Assembly (NCBI GenBank): GCA_031292615.1
Contig: JARLGT010000013.1
Coordinates: forward strand, 1-59,255
Direction of reading: 5' to 3'
Length of the DNA: 59,255 nt
From: Coriobacteriia bacterium
GTDB lineage: Bacteria > Actinomycetota > Coriobacteriia > Anaerosomatales > JAAXUF01
A program made the translations under genes and the position numbers. Shown one piece after another: positions 9,253 through 18,474 of this stretch. The notes beneath the pieces are model-generated. The model did no database searches, was not told the origin of the DNA, and saw nothing but the letters and a program-made list of their open reading frames with translations. Each line of letters opens with the position of its first letter. Within the stretch, counting starts at the first letter, position 1.

Positions 9253-11160
9253 TCAGTCCGCGAACTGGAAGCCCCGCTCCTCAACGATTAGCAAGCAGGC
9301 AGCTACGACGTCCGCGTCGTACTTGACACTTGCACCTTCGCGGATCTCCGCCATCGCAACGGACAGCGGAAGTGCCGCCCGGTAGGGGCGATGGCTGATC
9401 ATGGCCTCGACCACGTCGGCGACAGCGAGGATACGCGCGCTTGGCAGCACCTGATCTCCGCTCAGGCCGTCGGGGTAGCCCGAACCGTCGAGGCGCTCGT
9501 GATGTTGGCGGACCACATCGGCCATGTCGCCGCCGATGCCGATCATCGCGACGGTGTCCGCTCCAGCGGCCGCATGTCGTCGGATGAGCATCATCTCGAT
9601 GTCTTCCAACCGGCCCGGTTTGGTGAGGATCTCGGTGGGCACCACGATCTTGCCAACGTCGTGAAGCAAAGCCGCCATGCCCAACGTCTCAATCCTGGCA
9701 TCTTCCCAGCCGAGCTCCGAGGCGATCGCGCAAGCGAGCTGGGCGACCCGACGCTGATGGCCGGCCGTGTACGGATCGCGCATCTCGACCGTCGCCGCCA
9801 AGGCGGAGATAGCACCAGCGAAGGCCCGCCGTAGGTCTTCGGCGCTCTCAGCCAAGTCGACGGTCGCCTTGACCTGAAGGGTGATATCGCGGTTTATCTC
9901 GAGGACCACAGGAGGTTGACCGGCGCTGCCGCGTCTCAACGACCAGCGACTGGTCACGACGATTCGGCGACCGTCCTTGGTCGTGTGGTCCAACTGTCCA
10001 GCCCACCGCCCCGACGAATCCAGGGTCGCCATGATCGCTTCGCGAGGCTCAGGAAACTCGGTCGCAAGCAACGTGGCAGGGGTGGCGCCGACGGCTTCGT
10101 CAGGCGACCAGCCGTACGTCTCCTCGGCCCCATGGCTCCAGAACACGATGCGGTCCTCCATGTCGCGAACCATGATCGCGTCGTGGGCGAGGTCGATCAG
10201 CGCGGCCTGCGAGCGCAACTCCTCCTCGGCATGCTGTTGGTCGCTGACATCGGCGAGGAAGCCGAGAAAGCGCGTGTCGGAAAGCCGCACTGCGTCCACG
10301 CGACCGTGGAATGTCGTTCCGTCTTTGCGCAAGAAGAGCCCAGTGCCGGTTGACGTGCCCGTTTCGAGGAGGCTGGCGAAGCTCTCCTTTCCCCACCCGA
10401 GCGACTCTCCAGAGAGCAGATCGGCGATGCTCATGTGAGTGAGTTCCTCGGGCGCGTAGCCGGTGATGTCGGCTGCCGTGGCATTGATGTCCACGTAGTG
10501 GCCTAGCTCGTCGGTTACGAAGACGCCGTAAGGCGAGTTATCGACGTAGCCGCGGTAGCGCTCCTCGCTCTCCCGCAATGCGTTTTCGGCGGTTTGCCGG
10601 GCGGCGATGTCGAGCTCGAGTTCGCGGTTCGTGCTCTCGAGCTGCTGCATCTTGTCTTCCAGCTTGCGGACGAGCGTCGCGTTGTAGTTCTGCAGAAACG
10701 CTCGCTCGTCACCCGAGGACGCCTCTGTCGCAGGCGGAGTCGGTCGTTCCGCCTTCGGTCCCGTGCGGACTGGCGGTGGGCTTCCGACTGTGACGATCGT
10801 CTCCTCGATCATCGCCATGAACACGTCCGGCTCCGCCGGCTTCACCATGAACCGCTCGGCGCCGAGGCTCAGCGCGAACTCCTCGTCCTGTGCGTCGGTG
10901 TACGTCGCCGTGTAGAAGACGAACGAGATGTTCTTGAGGCGATCGTCTTGCTTCCATTCGCGACACAGGGTGAACCCGTCCATCACGGGCATGAGGATGT
11001 CGCTGACGATCAGATCTGGTGCCTGGCGGCGCGCCATCTCAAGTGCCTCGGCGCCTTCGGCAGCCTCATCGACCTCGTAGCCGTGGCCTTCCAAGAGAAC
11101 TCGCAACAGGTAGCGGTTGTCCTCTACGTCGTCCACTATCAGAACGTGTTTCGCGCTCAT
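9253..11160 (-). CDS. Response regulator with REC-PAS-PAS-HD-GYP architecture
   Basis: 635 residues. Domains in order: receiver (1-125, phospho-acceptor Asp in IVSDILMPVMDG), a coiled-coil linker (about 165-205), two PAS domains (about 205-320 and 325-440) and a C-terminal HD-GYP domain with LLHDVGK and HHERLDGSGYPDG. Catalytic ligands are present, so phosphorylation-controlled c-di-GMP hydrolysis is likely. The ATG at 11160 overlaps the previous gene's stop (ATGA) and has AAAGGAG five bases upstream; a GTG two codons earlier is possible. It is last in the island operon, downstream of its likely kinase and a single-domain receiver. Confidence 0.92.
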   Translation of the reverse strand: MSAKHVLIVDDVEDNRYLLRVLLEGHGYEVDEAAEGAEALEMARRQAPDLIVSDILMPVMDGFTLCREWKQDDRLKNISFVFYTATYTDAQDEEFALSLGAERFMVKPAEPDVFMAMIEETIVTVGSPPPVRTGPKAERPTPPATEASSGDERAFLQNYNATLVRKLEDKMQQLESTNRELELDIAARQTAENALRESEERYRGYVDNSPYGVFVTDELGHYVDINATAADITGYAPEELTHMSIADLLSGESLGWGKESFASLLETGTSTGTGLFLRKDGTTFHGRVDAVRLSDTRFLGFLADVSDQQHAEEELRSQAALIDLAHDAIMVRDMEDRIVFWSHGAEETYGWSPDEAVGATPATLLATEFPEPREAIMATLDSSGRWAGQLDHTTKDGRRIVVTSRWSLRRGSAGQPPVVLEINRDITLQVKATVDLAESAEDLRRAFAGAISALAATVEMRDPYTAGHQRRVAQLACAIASELGWEDARIETLGMAALLHDVGKIVVPTEILTKPGRLEDIEMMLIRRHAAAGADTVAMIGIGGDMADVVRQHHERLDGSGYPDGLSGDQVLPSARILAVADVVEAMISHRPYRAALPLSVAMAEIREGASVKYDADVVAACLLIVEERGFQFAD

Positions 11161-11543
11161 GGACACTCCTTTGGCGCCTCATCCCGATAGCGCTCAATCT
11201 CGGCTACGAACGTATCCGGGTCGATCGGCTTCTCGATGTAGCCGGTGCATCCGGCCTCCATCGCCCTCTCGCGGTCGCCCGGCATCGCGTAGGAGGTCAC
11301 GGCGATGATCGGCAAGTGGCACAGCGCGGGATTCGCGCGCAGGGCCCGGGCGACCTCGTACCCATCCATCGACGGAAGCTGGATGTCTAGCAGGATCATC
11401 TCCGGCAGGAAGGTCCCCGCCAGCTCGATGCCGAGCGGCCCGTCGACCGCCGCTTTGACCTCATAACCCCTGCCTTCGAGCAAGAACGTGGCAAGGTAGC
11501 GGTTCTGCTCGTTGTCTTCTATGAGCAGTACTCGTGGCTTCAT
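11157..11543 (-). CDS. Single-domain response regulator (CheY/DivK-like)
   Basis: 128 residues, one receiver domain and nothing else. It shows the acidic pair IEDNEQNRY, the phospho-acceptor in MILLDIQLPSMDG, the switch residue in AVTSYA and the conserved lysine in IEKPI. Such proteins relay or buffer phosphoryl groups between kinase and output protein. The start overlaps the kinase stop (ATGA) and its own stop overlaps the next start (ATGA), so the three genes form one tightly coupled unit. Confidence 0.93.
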   Translation of the reverse strand: MKPRVLLIEDNEQNRYLATFLLEGRGYEVKAAVDGPLGIELAGTFLPEMILLDIQLPSMDGYEVARALRANPALCHLPIIAVTSYAMPGDRERAMEAGCTGYIEKPIDPDTFVAEIERYRDEAPKECP

Positions 11544-13798
11544 GCCTCCACCAGTCCTTCCGCGGGCAGCGTAAGTGTGAAGACGCTTCCCGTACCCAAC
11601 TCACTCGCCGCGTTCATCTCCCCGCCAAGGAGCTCGGCGAGTCGTCGGCAGATGGACAGCCCCAGACCAGTGCCTTCGTGTTGACGGGCAAGGCCGGTGT
11701 CGATCTGCCGGAACGACTGGAAGAGCTGCCCCATGTCTTCTGCCCTTATGCCGATTCCGGTATCGGCGACCGCGATGCGAATCGTAGACGGCGCGGCTGG
11801 GCTGGCGCCGGGCACGATGTCCGCGGTCAGGGTGACCACCCCGTCATCGGTAAACTTGATCGCGTTGTTCAGGAGGTTGAGCAGCACTTGCTCGATGCGC
11901 CGCGGATCGCTCAGCATGTCACCGATCTCCGGGGCAACCTCGATTCGCAGGTCCAGCCCCTTCTTCTCCGCAAGAGGCGCCACCGTGGCCACCGCCTTCT
12001 TGATCGTGCCAGGAAGGTCGAAATGCTCGCGACTCACCTGCAGTTGCCCGGCCTCGATCTTGGAGATGTCGAGGACGTCGTTGATCAGCGCGAGAAGATG
12101 CCGGGAGCTGTCGCGTACCATTCCCAACTGCTTGCTCTGCTCGGCGGTGAGTGGTCCCGCCAGCTTCTGGAGCATGATGCCGGTGAAACCGATGATTGAG
12201 TTGAGCGGCGTGCGGAGTTCGTGCGACATAGTCGCCAGGAAGGCAGACTTCACTCGGTCCGCCGCCTCCGCGCGGTCTTTGGCGACGGCCAGTTCGGCGG
12301 TACGCTCGGCCACGCGCTGCTCGAGAGTGGCATTCAAATCCCTGATGGCCTGCTCGGCGCGTCGCCGCGCCGTGATGTCGGTGCCGACGCTCAGGATTTC
12401 GGAAACCTCGCCGTCGGCGTCGCACACGATCCGATTCGTCCAGGAGATCCAGACGCTCTGCCCATCACGACGCATGTTCTCGTTGACGCTTTGCTCGAAG
12501 GCCACCGGGTCGGACAGGATCTCCTCCATGAGCTCGGCCATGTCGCGTCCCGCAGTGTCCGTCGCCGGAACGATGGTGTCCATGACGTGGCGGCCGACGA
12601 TCTCATCGGAGGAGTAGCCGAAGAACTTCTGGCCGAACTCATTGAGGAAGGTGACCCGCCCGTCGCGCGCCCAGCGAAGGATGATGCTGTTGGCGTTCTC
12701 CACCAGCTCACGGTACTGACGCTCGCTCTCCTCCAGCGCGCGCGCGGCCTCCTCGCGCTCGGTCACGTCGTGAACGACGCCCACGAGCTGGCTGCAGGTT
12801 CCGGAGGAATCGAGTGCGGGAACGACCGTGACCTGACCGATTCTCCTGCCGGCGGGATATTCGGAGGCCTCTTCCCAGTGGGCAGGCCGTCCAGTTTCAA
12901 TCGCCTCCCGGTACTTGCCGACGACCATGGTGAGCGCCGGCTCCGGGATGACGTCTTGAACGCGGGCGCCGATGATCTGGTCTTCGGAGAGCCCGGTCAG
13001 GTCCAAGAAGCGGTGGTTGACCCAGGCGAAGTGGAATCCGCCGTCAGATTCCACGGCTATGGTGAATACGACATCGGAGACGTTATTGAGGACCAACGCC
13101 AGCTGACGCTCGCTCGCCTCCAGCGCCTTCTGGGCGCTTTCATGGGCAGCTTGGGTGCGCAAAGCCTCGATGCCGTAGGCCAGGTCGTCGACCAGTTCGG
13201 TCAGAAGGGCAACCTCGGCCGCATCAAAGGCATCAACATGCGTGGCATAGATTGTCAGCGCGCCGAAGACTTGGCCCCGTGCGGAGAGGGGGAGAGCGAT
13301 CGACGACGCGACGCCGAACTTCACAACGGCCTCGCGCCATGGGTCGAAGACCTGGTCGCCGGCAATGTCTCGAGTGATGACGGGCCGCCCCATGCGAATC
13401 GCAGCACCTGTCGGACCGCGTCCACACTCGGTGTCACTCCACGTGACGCCCAGTGCCTCCGCATCCTCTCGCCGGGCCCCAGCCACGGCCATCGGCCGCA
13501 CTGTTCTTGACGCATCCTGTTCGGCGTAGCCAACCCAAACGAAAGGGTAGCCACCCGTGTTCACGATGGCATCGCAGACCTGGGACAGCAGCTGTTCTTC
13601 ATCGCGCGCATGCATCAGCGCCTGGTTACAGTCACTGATCGTTCGAAGCGCCCGGTTCAGGCGGCCAACGCGATCGGCATCACGACGGAGGGACCGCAAC
13701 GCCCAGCCGAAGGCGGCGGCGAGCGCGAGACCTACGGCTGCGAGCACGAGCAGGATGACGTGCCCTGTGCTCGATCCGAGGCTCGGAAGCAGCATCAT
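11540..13798 (-). CDS. Membrane-anchored sensor histidine kinase (TM-GAF-PAS-PAS-HisKA-HATPase)
   Basis: 752 residues. One N-terminal membrane helix (about 10-32) is followed by a GAF domain (about 50-215), two PAS domains (about 230-355 and 360-485), a coiled-coil (LEQRVAERTAEL) and the kinase core. The H-box is SHELRTPLNS with the phospho-histidine near residue 525; the N-box is NLLNNAIKF and the glycine boxes are DTGIGI and GTGLGLSI. It is expected to phosphorylate the receiver encoded next and/or the REC-HD-GYP protein. The ATG pair at 13798/13795 follows GGAG; the frame extends another 31 codons upstream without family similarity. Confidence 0.92.
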   Translation of the reverse strand: MMLLPSLGSSTGHVILLVLAAVGLALAAAFGWALRSLRRDADRVGRLNRALRTISDCNQALMHARDEEQLLSQVCDAIVNTGGYPFVWVGYAEQDASRTVRPMAVAGARREDAEALGVTWSDTECGRGPTGAAIRMGRPVITRDIAGDQVFDPWREAVVKFGVASSIALPLSARGQVFGALTIYATHVDAFDAAEVALLTELVDDLAYGIEALRTQAAHESAQKALEASERQLALVLNNVSDVVFTIAVESDGGFHFAWVNHRFLDLTGLSEDQIIGARVQDVIPEPALTMVVGKYREAIETGRPAHWEEASEYPAGRRIGQVTVVPALDSSGTCSQLVGVVHDVTEREEAARALEESERQYRELVENANSIILRWARDGRVTFLNEFGQKFFGYSSDEIVGRHVMDTIVPATDTAGRDMAELMEEILSDPVAFEQSVNENMRRDGQSVWISWTNRIVCDADGEVSEILSVGTDITARRRAEQAIRDLNATLEQRVAERTAELAVAKDRAEAADRVKSAFLATMSHELRTPLNSIIGFTGIMLQKLAGPLTAEQSKQLGMVRDSSRHLLALINDVLDISKIEAGQLQVSREHFDLPGTIKKAVATVAPLAEKKGLDLRIEVAPEIGDMLSDPRRIEQVLLNLLNNAIKFTDDGVVTLTADIVPGASPAAPSTIRIAVADTGIGIRAEDMGQLFQSFRQIDTGLARQHEGTGLGLSICRRLAELLGGEMNAASELGTGSVFTLTLPAEGLVEA

Positions 13799-14474
13799 GA
13801 GCTCCGAAGCCGATGCCAGATGAATCGCGTGGCATAGTGCCGGGCGCGGACCGAGGCACTGGCGCTGGCCTGCCTGAACTCCTGCAGCCAACTCTCAGAG
13901 GGCACAGCTTCGACGAGCAGGATGGGCCGGTTCACAGCTAATCCCTCGGTCGGCATGCACACGCCGCTCAATGCATCTTACCCACCTGCGTCGGGCGCGT
14001 CGATGCAGGAGGGAGCATAAGGCCATCTGCTGACGACGGTCCGCTTTCGGCCGGGCCTGTCGGCGCACGCCGAAATCGCGATGCCATCATTGCGGGGCCG
14101 TGACACGGGCGACTGGGCTCGACCGGGGAGTGGTGAGACGAGGCCGTCGGCTGCCTCGTCTCGATCGTCAAAGCCCAAGGAGGCGTGTCCCATTGATTGC
14201 GAAGCTATGAACGGACACGAAACCGACGCAGTTTAGTATGCGAGTGCGGCTTTAGTATGACCCTGCGTCACCGCTCGCAGTCACGGGATCTCGGGTCCTT
14301 CAGGGGTCTCGAGGACTCGGGGCGACGGGCGCCTGTAAGAACGCCTCCGTTGTAAATACCATAGTAAACAGCACCTCGTTCGCGGGAGTCCGCAACGGTT
14401 CGCCAATGACGCAATAGCGCGCTGACCTGCGTTTTTCGAACGTCAGCGAACTCATGTGAACCCGAAGCCGCCTG
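13799..14474. other. Non-coding right end of the island
   Basis: About 675 bases between the kinase start and the second tRNA 3' copy. No credible gene is seen. The region contains the short repeats at 14225-14369 described separately. Short minus-strand frames near 14268-14501 come from the antisense of the tRNA fragment. Confidence 0.55.
14225..14369. repeat. Short repeated motif near the att site (candidate recombinase arm sites)
   Basis: TTTAGTATG occurs at 14232-14240 and again at 14251-14259, flanked by the inverted pair GACGCAG (14225-14231) and CTGCGTC (14263-14269). A third near-copy in inverse orientation, CATAGTAAAC, is at 14360-14369. Such short spaced repeats 100-250 bases from an att core resemble arm-type sites of tyrosine recombinases. 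Confidence 0.4.
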
Positions 14475-14519
14475 CTGGGGGTCAAGGGGCCGCAGGTTCA
14501 AATCCTGTCAGCCCGACCA
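14475..14519 (+). repeat. Putative attachment site copy 2 (partial tRNA-Pro 3' end)
   Basis: Exact 45-base copy of 7322-7366. The 5' half of the tRNA is missing, so this is not a functional tRNA. It is followed after nine bases by a strong terminator hairpin that probably belonged to the original tRNA gene. Confidence 0.88.
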
Positions 14520-14528
14520 GCACTTATT

Positions 14529-14556
14529 CGAGGCACCCTTCGGGGTGCCTCGTTTC
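14529..14556 (+). terminator. UUCG-loop terminator after the tRNA remnant (repeat copy A)
   Basis: CGAGGCACCC (14529-14538), loop TTCG, GGGTGCCTCG (14543-14552), then TTTC: a perfect 10-bp stem. The same hairpin with similar flanks recurs at 15248, 16708 and 21799, making it the core of the repeat family. Confidence 0.8.
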
Positions 14557-14596
14557 GTGTAGCCGCTACACTGACGAGGTCGTCAACCAACGAAAC

Positions 14597-15169
14597 ATGG
14601 AGATCGCAGTGGAAGCAAGCATGCGCACCGAGGGGCCGAGCTTCGCGCAGCTGTTCAGGCAGATCTCCCCCGAGGAGATAGCCGACAACGTCTTCAAGCT
14701 GGTGGGCAGCGACTTATACGTCGTCACGGCAGGCACCCGCGAGCACTACAACTCCATGGCAGCAAGTGGGGGTGGGTTGGGAGTCCACCTGATGAAGCCC
14801 ACGACCTGGTGCACGCTTCGGGCCGACCGCTACACCCTTGAGTTGCTAGAGGAGTCTCTGGCGTACACCGTGTCCTACTTCCCTGACGACCACAAACCCG
14901 ACCTGTTTGCGTTCGGAAAGGAGTCGGGGAGGGATGGTCGGAAGATGGCGGAGACCGAGCTAACTGCTCTTCAGACGCCCTCGGGAAGCATGACCTTCGA
15001 GCAGGCGCGCATGGTCATAGACTGCCGACTCATGGAGATCACGACTCCTGCGTACGACGATTTCCGGACACCCGAGGCTCGCGCCTTCGTGGAGGAGTCC
15101 TTCAAGAAGCCCGAAGCCCAACGCAAGTTGGTGTTCGGTGAGATCACTCAGGTCTGGGTGAAACGCTAG
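14597..15169 (+). CDS. Flavin reductase-like (FMN-binding split barrel) protein
   Basis: 190 residues from the ATG at 14597; an ATG at 14621, preceded by GGAAG, is an equally possible start. The pattern is that of the flavin-reductase-like family: VVTAGTREHYNSMAASGGG, then the aromatic segment and FGKESGRDGRKMAE, then TFEQARMVIDCRL. Members bind FMN and either reduce it with NAD(P)H or use it as a cofactor. The gene stands alone between two copies of the palindromic repeat family, so it looks like accessory cargo. Its substrate is unknown. Confidence 0.8.
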   Translation: MEIAVEASMRTEGPSFAQLFRQISPEEIADNVFKLVGSDLYVVTAGTREHYNSMAASGGGLGVHLMKPTTWCTLRADRYTLELLEESLAYTVSYFPDDHKPDLFAFGKESGRDGRKMAETELTALQTPSGSMTFEQARMVIDCRLMEITTPAYDDFRTPEARAFVEESFKKPEAQRKLVFGEITQVWVKR

Positions 15170-15209
15170 CCTTCAGCCGCCGTGCCCGCGGCCAAATTCT
15201 TCAGCAGCA

Positions 15210-15282
15210 GCTACAAACGCGTCCGCCAAGGCCGACCAGCACTTTCGCGAGGCACCCTTCGGGGGTGCCTCGTTTCATTTGC
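15210..15282 (+). repeat. 72-73 bp palindromic repeat, copy B
   Basis: Left arm GCTACAAACGCG, then a segment resembling a tRNA 3' end (GGCCGACCAGCAC), the hairpin at 15248-15272, and the right arm CGTTTCATTTGC, which is partly complementary to the left arm. It acts as the likely terminator of the flavin-reductase-like gene. Confidence 0.7.
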
Positions 15283-15381
15283 ATTGGAACTCGACCGTCG
15301 TGTTCGGATCGGGAGAGTGAATTCGTGCAGGCAACGCGCGTTCGCCCAGCAATCCGCCGGGCGCCCCTGCAGCTTGCAGCG

Positions 15382-15453
15382 GCTACAAACGCGGCTAACA
15401 AGCCCGACCACGTACTTCCGCAGCGCACCTTCGGGTGCCCTCCTCGGCTGGCC
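15382..15453 (+). repeat. Palindromic repeat, degenerate copy B'
   Basis: The left arm GCTACAAACGCG and the tRNA-like AGCCCGACCA are well kept; the hairpin is decayed (GCGCACC TTCG GGTGC). No gene lies between copies B and B'. Confidence 0.55.
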
Positions 15454-15608
15454 GCACTGTGCGCGTGCGAAGTGGACTCAACGCAAACTCAACGCCGCGC
15501 CAACACAGATGCGGGCCTCCGTCGTTCAAGATGGAATCGTTGGGGACCGCACAACGACACAAAGGTCGCTCGACGGAGAGCGTCTGCGGCAAATGGAAAT
15601 GAGGACCG

Positions 15609-16604
15609 ATGACTCGAATCACGCGTGCTTCACTCGCAATCGTGTCGGCGTTGGTGTGCAGTTTGGCGCTGAGCGCTGCTGCTTTCGGCAGCGTTCCCGG
15701 CGACAGCGGAGCCGATGCGACCCTACTCAATGACTATTTCGGTTCGAGCCTGACCACCACCTTGGTGGCTGGAACGGGCGCAGGTGCGAACACGGCATAC
15801 TACTTCAAGACGGAACTCTTTCCTGGCCAGACTCTGCTCGCTGAACTCACGTCTGGGGCCCACGTCGTCAACTTGAAGCCCCTCGTGTTTGTCGCTTCCA
15901 ACGACGTTCGAGTGGGTTCTGCGGCGTTCTTGCCGGGCAGCGTCAGCCACCTAGGCTTCACCGCCGTCTCCCATGGCATGTACATCGTCGAGGTCACGAC
16001 AAGCGGACGGGACGACGATACGTCGACACCTCCGGGGACCTTCACGGTTGCGCCCACCGTATCGACTAGCACGTATCAGCTTCACTACGCCGCAGGCCCA
16101 AACGGGACCTTGAGCGGCACCACCTCCCAGACGGTGGACTACAACGGTGTCGGCTCAACCGTCACCGCCAATCCCGACGCGGGTTACCACTTCGTGAACT
16201 GGAGTGACACCAGCACGGCGAATCCGCGGACTGATAGCGACGTCATCGCGGACGCGACCTACACCGCGAACTTCGCTCTCAACGCCCCCTACACCCCACC
16301 GACCCGAGTCAGCAGCGCTCTGCATCTGAGCGGCCCGCGGAGCGGCTCGGCACGGCACACCTGGAATCTCTCTGGCACGCTCTCGCCGGCCGTCACATCA
16401 GGTAGGGTGTTCCTGACTTACTGGCGCTTCAAGGGCGGCGCATGGAGGCAGTACGGCAGGGCCAGCGCCGCGATCGCTAGTGGCAGGTTCTCGTCGAGCA
16501 TCAAGCCCCCGACCAAGGGCCAGTGGCGCGTTTTCGCAAGCTATGGTGGCTCGGCCGACTACGGCAAGGCGCCAACGGTCAAGCTGAACTTCACAGTCAA
16601 GTAG
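15609..16604 (+). CDS. Secreted protein with InlB-like B-repeat
   Basis: 331 residues. A clear Sec signal peptide (about 1-27, hydrophobic core LAIVSALVCSLALSAAAF, AxA-type end) is followed by a beta-rich region of unknown fold (30-150). A divergent InlB B-repeat / bacterial-repeat domain spans about 155-225 (GPNGTLSGTT, VTANPDAGYHFVNWSD, ATYTANF). The C-terminal ~100 residues are another beta-rich Ig-like segment. It is probably extracellular or wall-associated and may bind surfaces. The ATG follows GAGGA at 15601. It is a single-gene unit between repeat copies B' and C. Confidence 0.75.
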   Translation: MTRITRASLAIVSALVCSLALSAAAFGSVPGDSGADATLLNDYFGSSLTTTLVAGTGAGANTAYYFKTELFPGQTLLAELTSGAHVVNLKPLVFVASNDVRVGSAAFLPGSVSHLGFTAVSHGMYIVEVTTSGRDDDTSTPPGTFTVAPTVSTSTYQLHYAAGPNGTLSGTTSQTVDYNGVGSTVTANPDAGYHFVNWSDTSTANPRTDSDVIADATYTANFALNAPYTPPTRVSSALHLSGPRSGSARHTWNLSGTLSPAVTSGRVFLTYWRFKGGAWRQYGRASAAIASGRFSSSIKPPTKGQWRVFASYGGSADYGKAPTVKLNFTVK

Positions 16605-16623
16605 CGCGTGAGTTGACGCGCGG

Positions 16624-16662
16624 GAAGGCCGGTAGTCGACTTCATGTCGGTTGCCGGCCTTC
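16624..16662 (+). terminator. Hairpin terminator of the secreted-protein gene
   Basis: GAAGGCCGG (16624-16632) pairs with CCGGCCTTC (16654-16662) about 20 bases after the stop. No strong T-run follows; repeat copy C begins 9 bases later. Confidence 0.55.
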
Positions 16663-16670
16663 GAGCCGCG

Positions 16671-16742
16671 GCTACAAACGCGACAACTAGGGCGGACCAG
16701 CACATTTCGAGGCACCCTTCGGGGTGCCTCGTTTCGTCTAGC
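16671..16742 (+). repeat. 72-73 bp palindromic repeat, copy C
   Basis: Left arm GCTACAAACGCG, a tRNA-like GCGGACCAGCAC, the perfect hairpin at 16708-16731 and right arm CGTTTCGTCTAGC. The reverse complement of the right arm (GCTAGACGAAACG) matches the left arm with small differences. Confidence 0.72.
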
Positions 16743-17016
16743 TGCGGGAATGTCCTTCACTTGCGCCCGAAAGTGGTCACAAACGCGTCTCCTCAAGTGT
16801 TCTGGGCGCACGACAGTGACCCGAGTTGCCTCAATCCGATGGTCTGCCCCGACGGGTCCGGAGCAGTGCTCTGGTGCGCGTCTGCACCCCCTCAGCAGCA
16901 GGCGATGGGGTTGGTTGACTGACTAGACATGTCGTCCCCGTGTCTGGCTCGCGGGCAGAAACAGCTGTTAGGGAATCAAAAGCTAGAGTCAATCGCCTGG
17001 GCCGAGGGAGACCACC

Positions 17017-18474
17017 ATGAGCGACAAGAAACTCACCACCAACTTCGGGGCACCAGTGCCCGACAACCAGAATGCGATGACCGCTGGACCGAGGGGTCCG
17101 ATGCTTGTACAGGACGTGTGGTTCCTGGAAAAGCTCGCGAACTTCGATCGCGAGGTCATCCCTGAGCGTCGTATGCACGCCAAGGGTTCGGGCGCTTTCG
17201 GCACCTTCACGGTCACTGGCGACATCACGCGCTACACCAAGGCGAAAGTCTTCTCAGAGGTTGGGAAGAAGACCGACCTGTTTGTGCGCTTCTCAACTGT
17301 CGCGGGGGAACGCGGAGCAGCCGACGCCGAGCGCGACATTCGAGGCTTCGCCGTGAAGATGTACACGGAGGAGGGCAACTGGGATCTGGTGGGCAACAAC
17401 ACACCCGTGTTCTTCCTCCGTGATCCGCTCAAGTTCCCTGACCTGAATCACGCTGTGAAGCGCGACCCACGTACGAACATGCGCAGTGCGCGCAACAACT
17501 GGGACTTCTGGACGTCGCTTCCCGAGGCGTTGCACCAGGTGACGATCGTGATGAGCGACAGAGGAATCCCCGCGACCTACCGCCACATGCATGGCTTCGG
17601 CAGCCACACGTTCAGCATGATCAACGAGGCAGGGCAGCGGCATTGGGTCAAGTTCCGCTGGCAGTGCCAGCAGGGCATCATGAACCTCACCGACGAAGAG
17701 GCAACGGAGCTGGTCGGCAAGGACCGCGAGAGCCATCAACGGGATCTGTTTGAGAGCATCGACAAGGGCGACTTCCCAAAGTGGACGTTGCAGATACAGG
17801 TGATGGCTGAGGCCGACGCTGCCAAGATGCCCTACAACCCGTTCGATCTCACGAAGGTCTGGTATCACGCGGACTACCCGCTCATCGAGGTTGGGGTGAT
17901 GGAACTGAACCGCAATCCAGAGAACTACTTTGCCGACGTCGAGCAGGCGGCTTTCAACCCAGCGTCCGTGGTTCCAGGCATCGGCTTCTCACCAGACAAG
18001 ATGCTGCAGGGTCGGCTGTTCTCCTATGGGGATGCGCAGCGCTATCGACTCGGCGTGAACCACCACCTGATTCCAGTCAACGCCGCCCGTTGTCCTGTAC
18101 ATGGGTACAGCCGTGATGGACTCATGCGGGTTGATGGTAACTACGGCGGGACGTTGGGCTACGAGCCAAACAGCTACGGCGAGTGGGTTCAGCAACCCGA
18201 CTTCGCGGATCCGCCGCTCGCACTCGAAGGTGCCGCCGATCATTGGGACTTCCGTGCCGATGACGACGACTATTTCACCCAGCCAGGCAAGCTGTTCCGA
18301 CTGATGTCTCCCGATCAGCAGCAGGTTCTGTTCGCGAACACTGCCCGCGCAATGGGTGACGCGCCTGCGGAGGTGAAGATGCGCCACATAGGAAACTGCG
18401 CGAAGGCCGATCCCCTCTACGGCGAAGGCGTGGCAGAGGCACTGGGCATCCCAGTGGGGGAGTACATCGAGTAG
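17017..18474 (+). CDS. katA: Monofunctional heme catalase
   Basis: 485 residues, the size of small-subunit catalases; it converts hydrogen peroxide to water and oxygen in the cytoplasm. The distal-heme histidine lies in [13 protein letters not shown], the substrate-channel asparagine region in [13 protein letters not shown], and the proximal heme tyrosine in [14 protein letters not shown]. The ATG follows GAGGGAG. It lies in the accessory stretch after tRNA-Pro, immediately upstream of an MFS transporter and a DUF2252 gene, and between repeat copies C and D. This suggests that an oxidative-stress function was acquired with the cassette. Confidence 0.96.
   Translation: MSDKKLTTNFGAPVPDNQNAMTAGPRGPMLVQDVWFLEKLANFDREVIPERRMHAKGSGAFGTFTVTGDITRYTKAKVFSEVGKKTDLFVRFSTVAGERGAADAERDIRGFAVKMYTEEGNWDLVGNNTPVFFLRDPLKFPDLNHAVKRDPRTNMRSARNNWDFWTSLPEALHQVTIVMSDRGIPATYRHMHGFGSHTFSMINEAGQRHWVKFRWQCQQGIMNLTDEEATELVGKDRESHQRDLFESIDKGDFPKWTLQIQVMAEADAAKMPYNPFDLTKVWYHADYPLIEVGVMELNRNPENYFADVEQAAFNPASVVPGIGFSPDKMLQGRLFSYGDAQRYRLGVNHHLIPVNAARCPVHGYSRDGLMRVDGNYGGTLGYEPNSYGEWVQQPDFADPPLALEGAADHWDFRADDDDYFTQPGKLFRLMSPDQQQVLFANTARAMGDAPAEVKMRHIGNCAKADPLYGEGVAEALGIPVGEYIE

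Larger units (their letters stand above)
7367..14519. mobile_element. Putative genomic island integrated in tRNA-Pro
   Basis: About 7.15 kb lie between an intact tRNA-Pro and a second, partial copy of its 3' end (45 bp, perfect). The cargo is entirely signalling: a PAS-GGDEF cyclase on the plus strand and a three-gene minus-strand operon (kinase, receiver, REC-PAS-PAS-HD-GYP). No integrase or excisionase gene is recognisable, so the element is probably immobilised or is moved in trans. Boundaries rest on the repeats; gene content alone would not have shown it. Confidence 0.7.
15170..15608. other. Intergenic stretch with two repeat copies
   Basis: About 440 bases holding repeat copies B and B' and no gene. 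Short frames on both strands are repeat-derived and lack motifs. Confidence 0.6.
16605..17016. other. Intergenic region with hairpin and repeat copy C
   Basis: About 410 bases without a gene. It holds the hairpin at 16624-16662, repeat copy C and a short left-arm-only fragment, TCACAAACGCGTC, at 16777-16789, followed by the leader of the catalase gene. Confidence 0.55.

Noticed and set aside
7367-14519. An integrase gene inside the island
   Set aside because: I checked the empty stretches at both ends and found no R-H-R-Y tyrosine-recombinase or serine-recombinase motif.
16777-16793. A further full repeat copy after copy C
   Set aside because: Only the left-arm core (CACAAACGCGTC) is present; the tRNA-like part, hairpin and right arm are missing.
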